Shown here one piece after another: positions 63,310 to 64,000 of a DNA stretch of 64,000 nucleotides; within the stretch, counting starts at the first letter, position 1, and every line of letters begins with the position of its first letter. The notes below the pieces were generated by a model. That model did not search any database. It was not told the origin of the DNA and worked only from the letters and a program-made list of their open reading frames with translations. The position numbers and the translations under genes are program-made. This DNA comes from Atrina japonica (Eukaryota > Mollusca > Bivalvia > Pterioida > Pinnidae): contig BROG01000081.1 of assembly GCA_030159075.1 (NCBI GenBank), positions 1,210,001 through 1,274,000 on the forward strand, given 5' to 3'.

Positions 63310-64000
63310 TCATGCATTGCCTAATATCTACACTTGTCATACTTCCCTAGAGAAAAATGTGAAATGTGATATCTTGAGATTTCTATTGCCTTATTTAATT
63401 TACTACTGGTAATTTTTATATATGAAAAAATATTATTGAAGATACCAAGATTTTTTTAAATACTTTTATACTGATTTGGATATAAAAGAATTAGCATTCC
63501 TTCTAGAGCCACACATACCTTAATGTTATAACTGATCACTCCTGATATTGGGTATATTTTTCTACGTCTGTCTTGTTTGAGCTAAAAATATGCCTCTGTT
63601 AGTTTTGTTGTCTCTTTTAGTCTCTGTTCCTGTTCTGATTATAAACACCAATGAAGTGTATGTTATCCATCAGCAACTAGCAAAAAGCATCACAAATAAT
63701 CTTAAGTGTGACATAACATTGTGTATATTTGCTTTTGTATACATGTACAGTGGTGGAAAACAGTTCTTATGAGATGTAACATTAGAACAATAATTGATGC
63801 ACATATATCTAACATGATTATTTAATGATTAAAATATATTACAATTGTTTAACATACAATGTTAATTTTTTCCTGTTTAGTATTTGTATAATTTATATAA
63901 AGTTTTTTTATGTATACTCAGCAAATAGTTGCACTTAAAAATAATGGTCCAACAAGAAAAGTGTTATAAATTTTTACAAGTTGTATTTCAGTTTTTTCTT

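Larger units (their letters stand above)
62412..64000. other. Downstream of CPT2: 3' UTR and flanking DNA
   Basis: Holds two MITEs (62890-63062, 63160-63309). An ATG frame at 63590-63772 encodes 60 residues starting MPLLVLLSLLVSVPVLIINT, signal-peptide-like, but with no family and no splice context. I give it low weight. Confidence 0.4.

Overview
This is AT-rich, intron-rich animal DNA, most likely from a lophotrochozoan and probably a bivalve mollusc. The grounds are short exons with GT-AG introns, tRNA-headed SINEs, many small inverted-repeat transposons, dense minisatellites and frequent ACATGTAC-type words. The species cannot be named from the sequence. No prokaryotic gene, CRISPR array or operon is present.

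Two conserved protein genes lie head to head. On the minus strand, muskelin (MKLN1) runs from its ATG at 29349 down past the left edge. Nineteen coding exons join without a frame break (693 codons); only the last exon or exons, about 55-60 residues, lie outside the window. On the plus strand, carnitine O-palmitoyltransferase 2 (CPT2) occupies 48239-62411 in 13 recognised exons with a stop codon. Its first coding exon, with the mitochondrial presequence, could not be identified. Muskelin is a discoidin-LisH-CTLH-kelch protein of the GID/CTLH ubiquitin ligase; CPT2 is the inner-membrane enzyme that regenerates acyl-CoA for beta-oxidation. Nothing suggests the two act together.

The 19 kb between the genes (29350-48238) has no recognisable gene. 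It holds repeats, a TA-flanked hairpin MITE, a 1-kb CAGT-ended DNA element, a 31-bp array and CpG-containing patches that might be promoters. Introns carry a dead, 5'-truncated LINE (20812-22925), several SINE families (three copies with clear target-site duplications), a hAT-like element swollen by a 44-bp array, several families of CAGT...ACTG elements flanked by TA, and about a dozen tandem arrays.

The most interesting signals are in muskelin. Exon 14 has two in-phase 5' splice sites 87 bp apart, so a 29-residue segment of the kelch region looks optional. At exons 10 and 16 the tandem-repeat unit contains the exon end and its 5' splice site, leaving rows of decoy donors in the following intron. 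No wholly new biological system was found.
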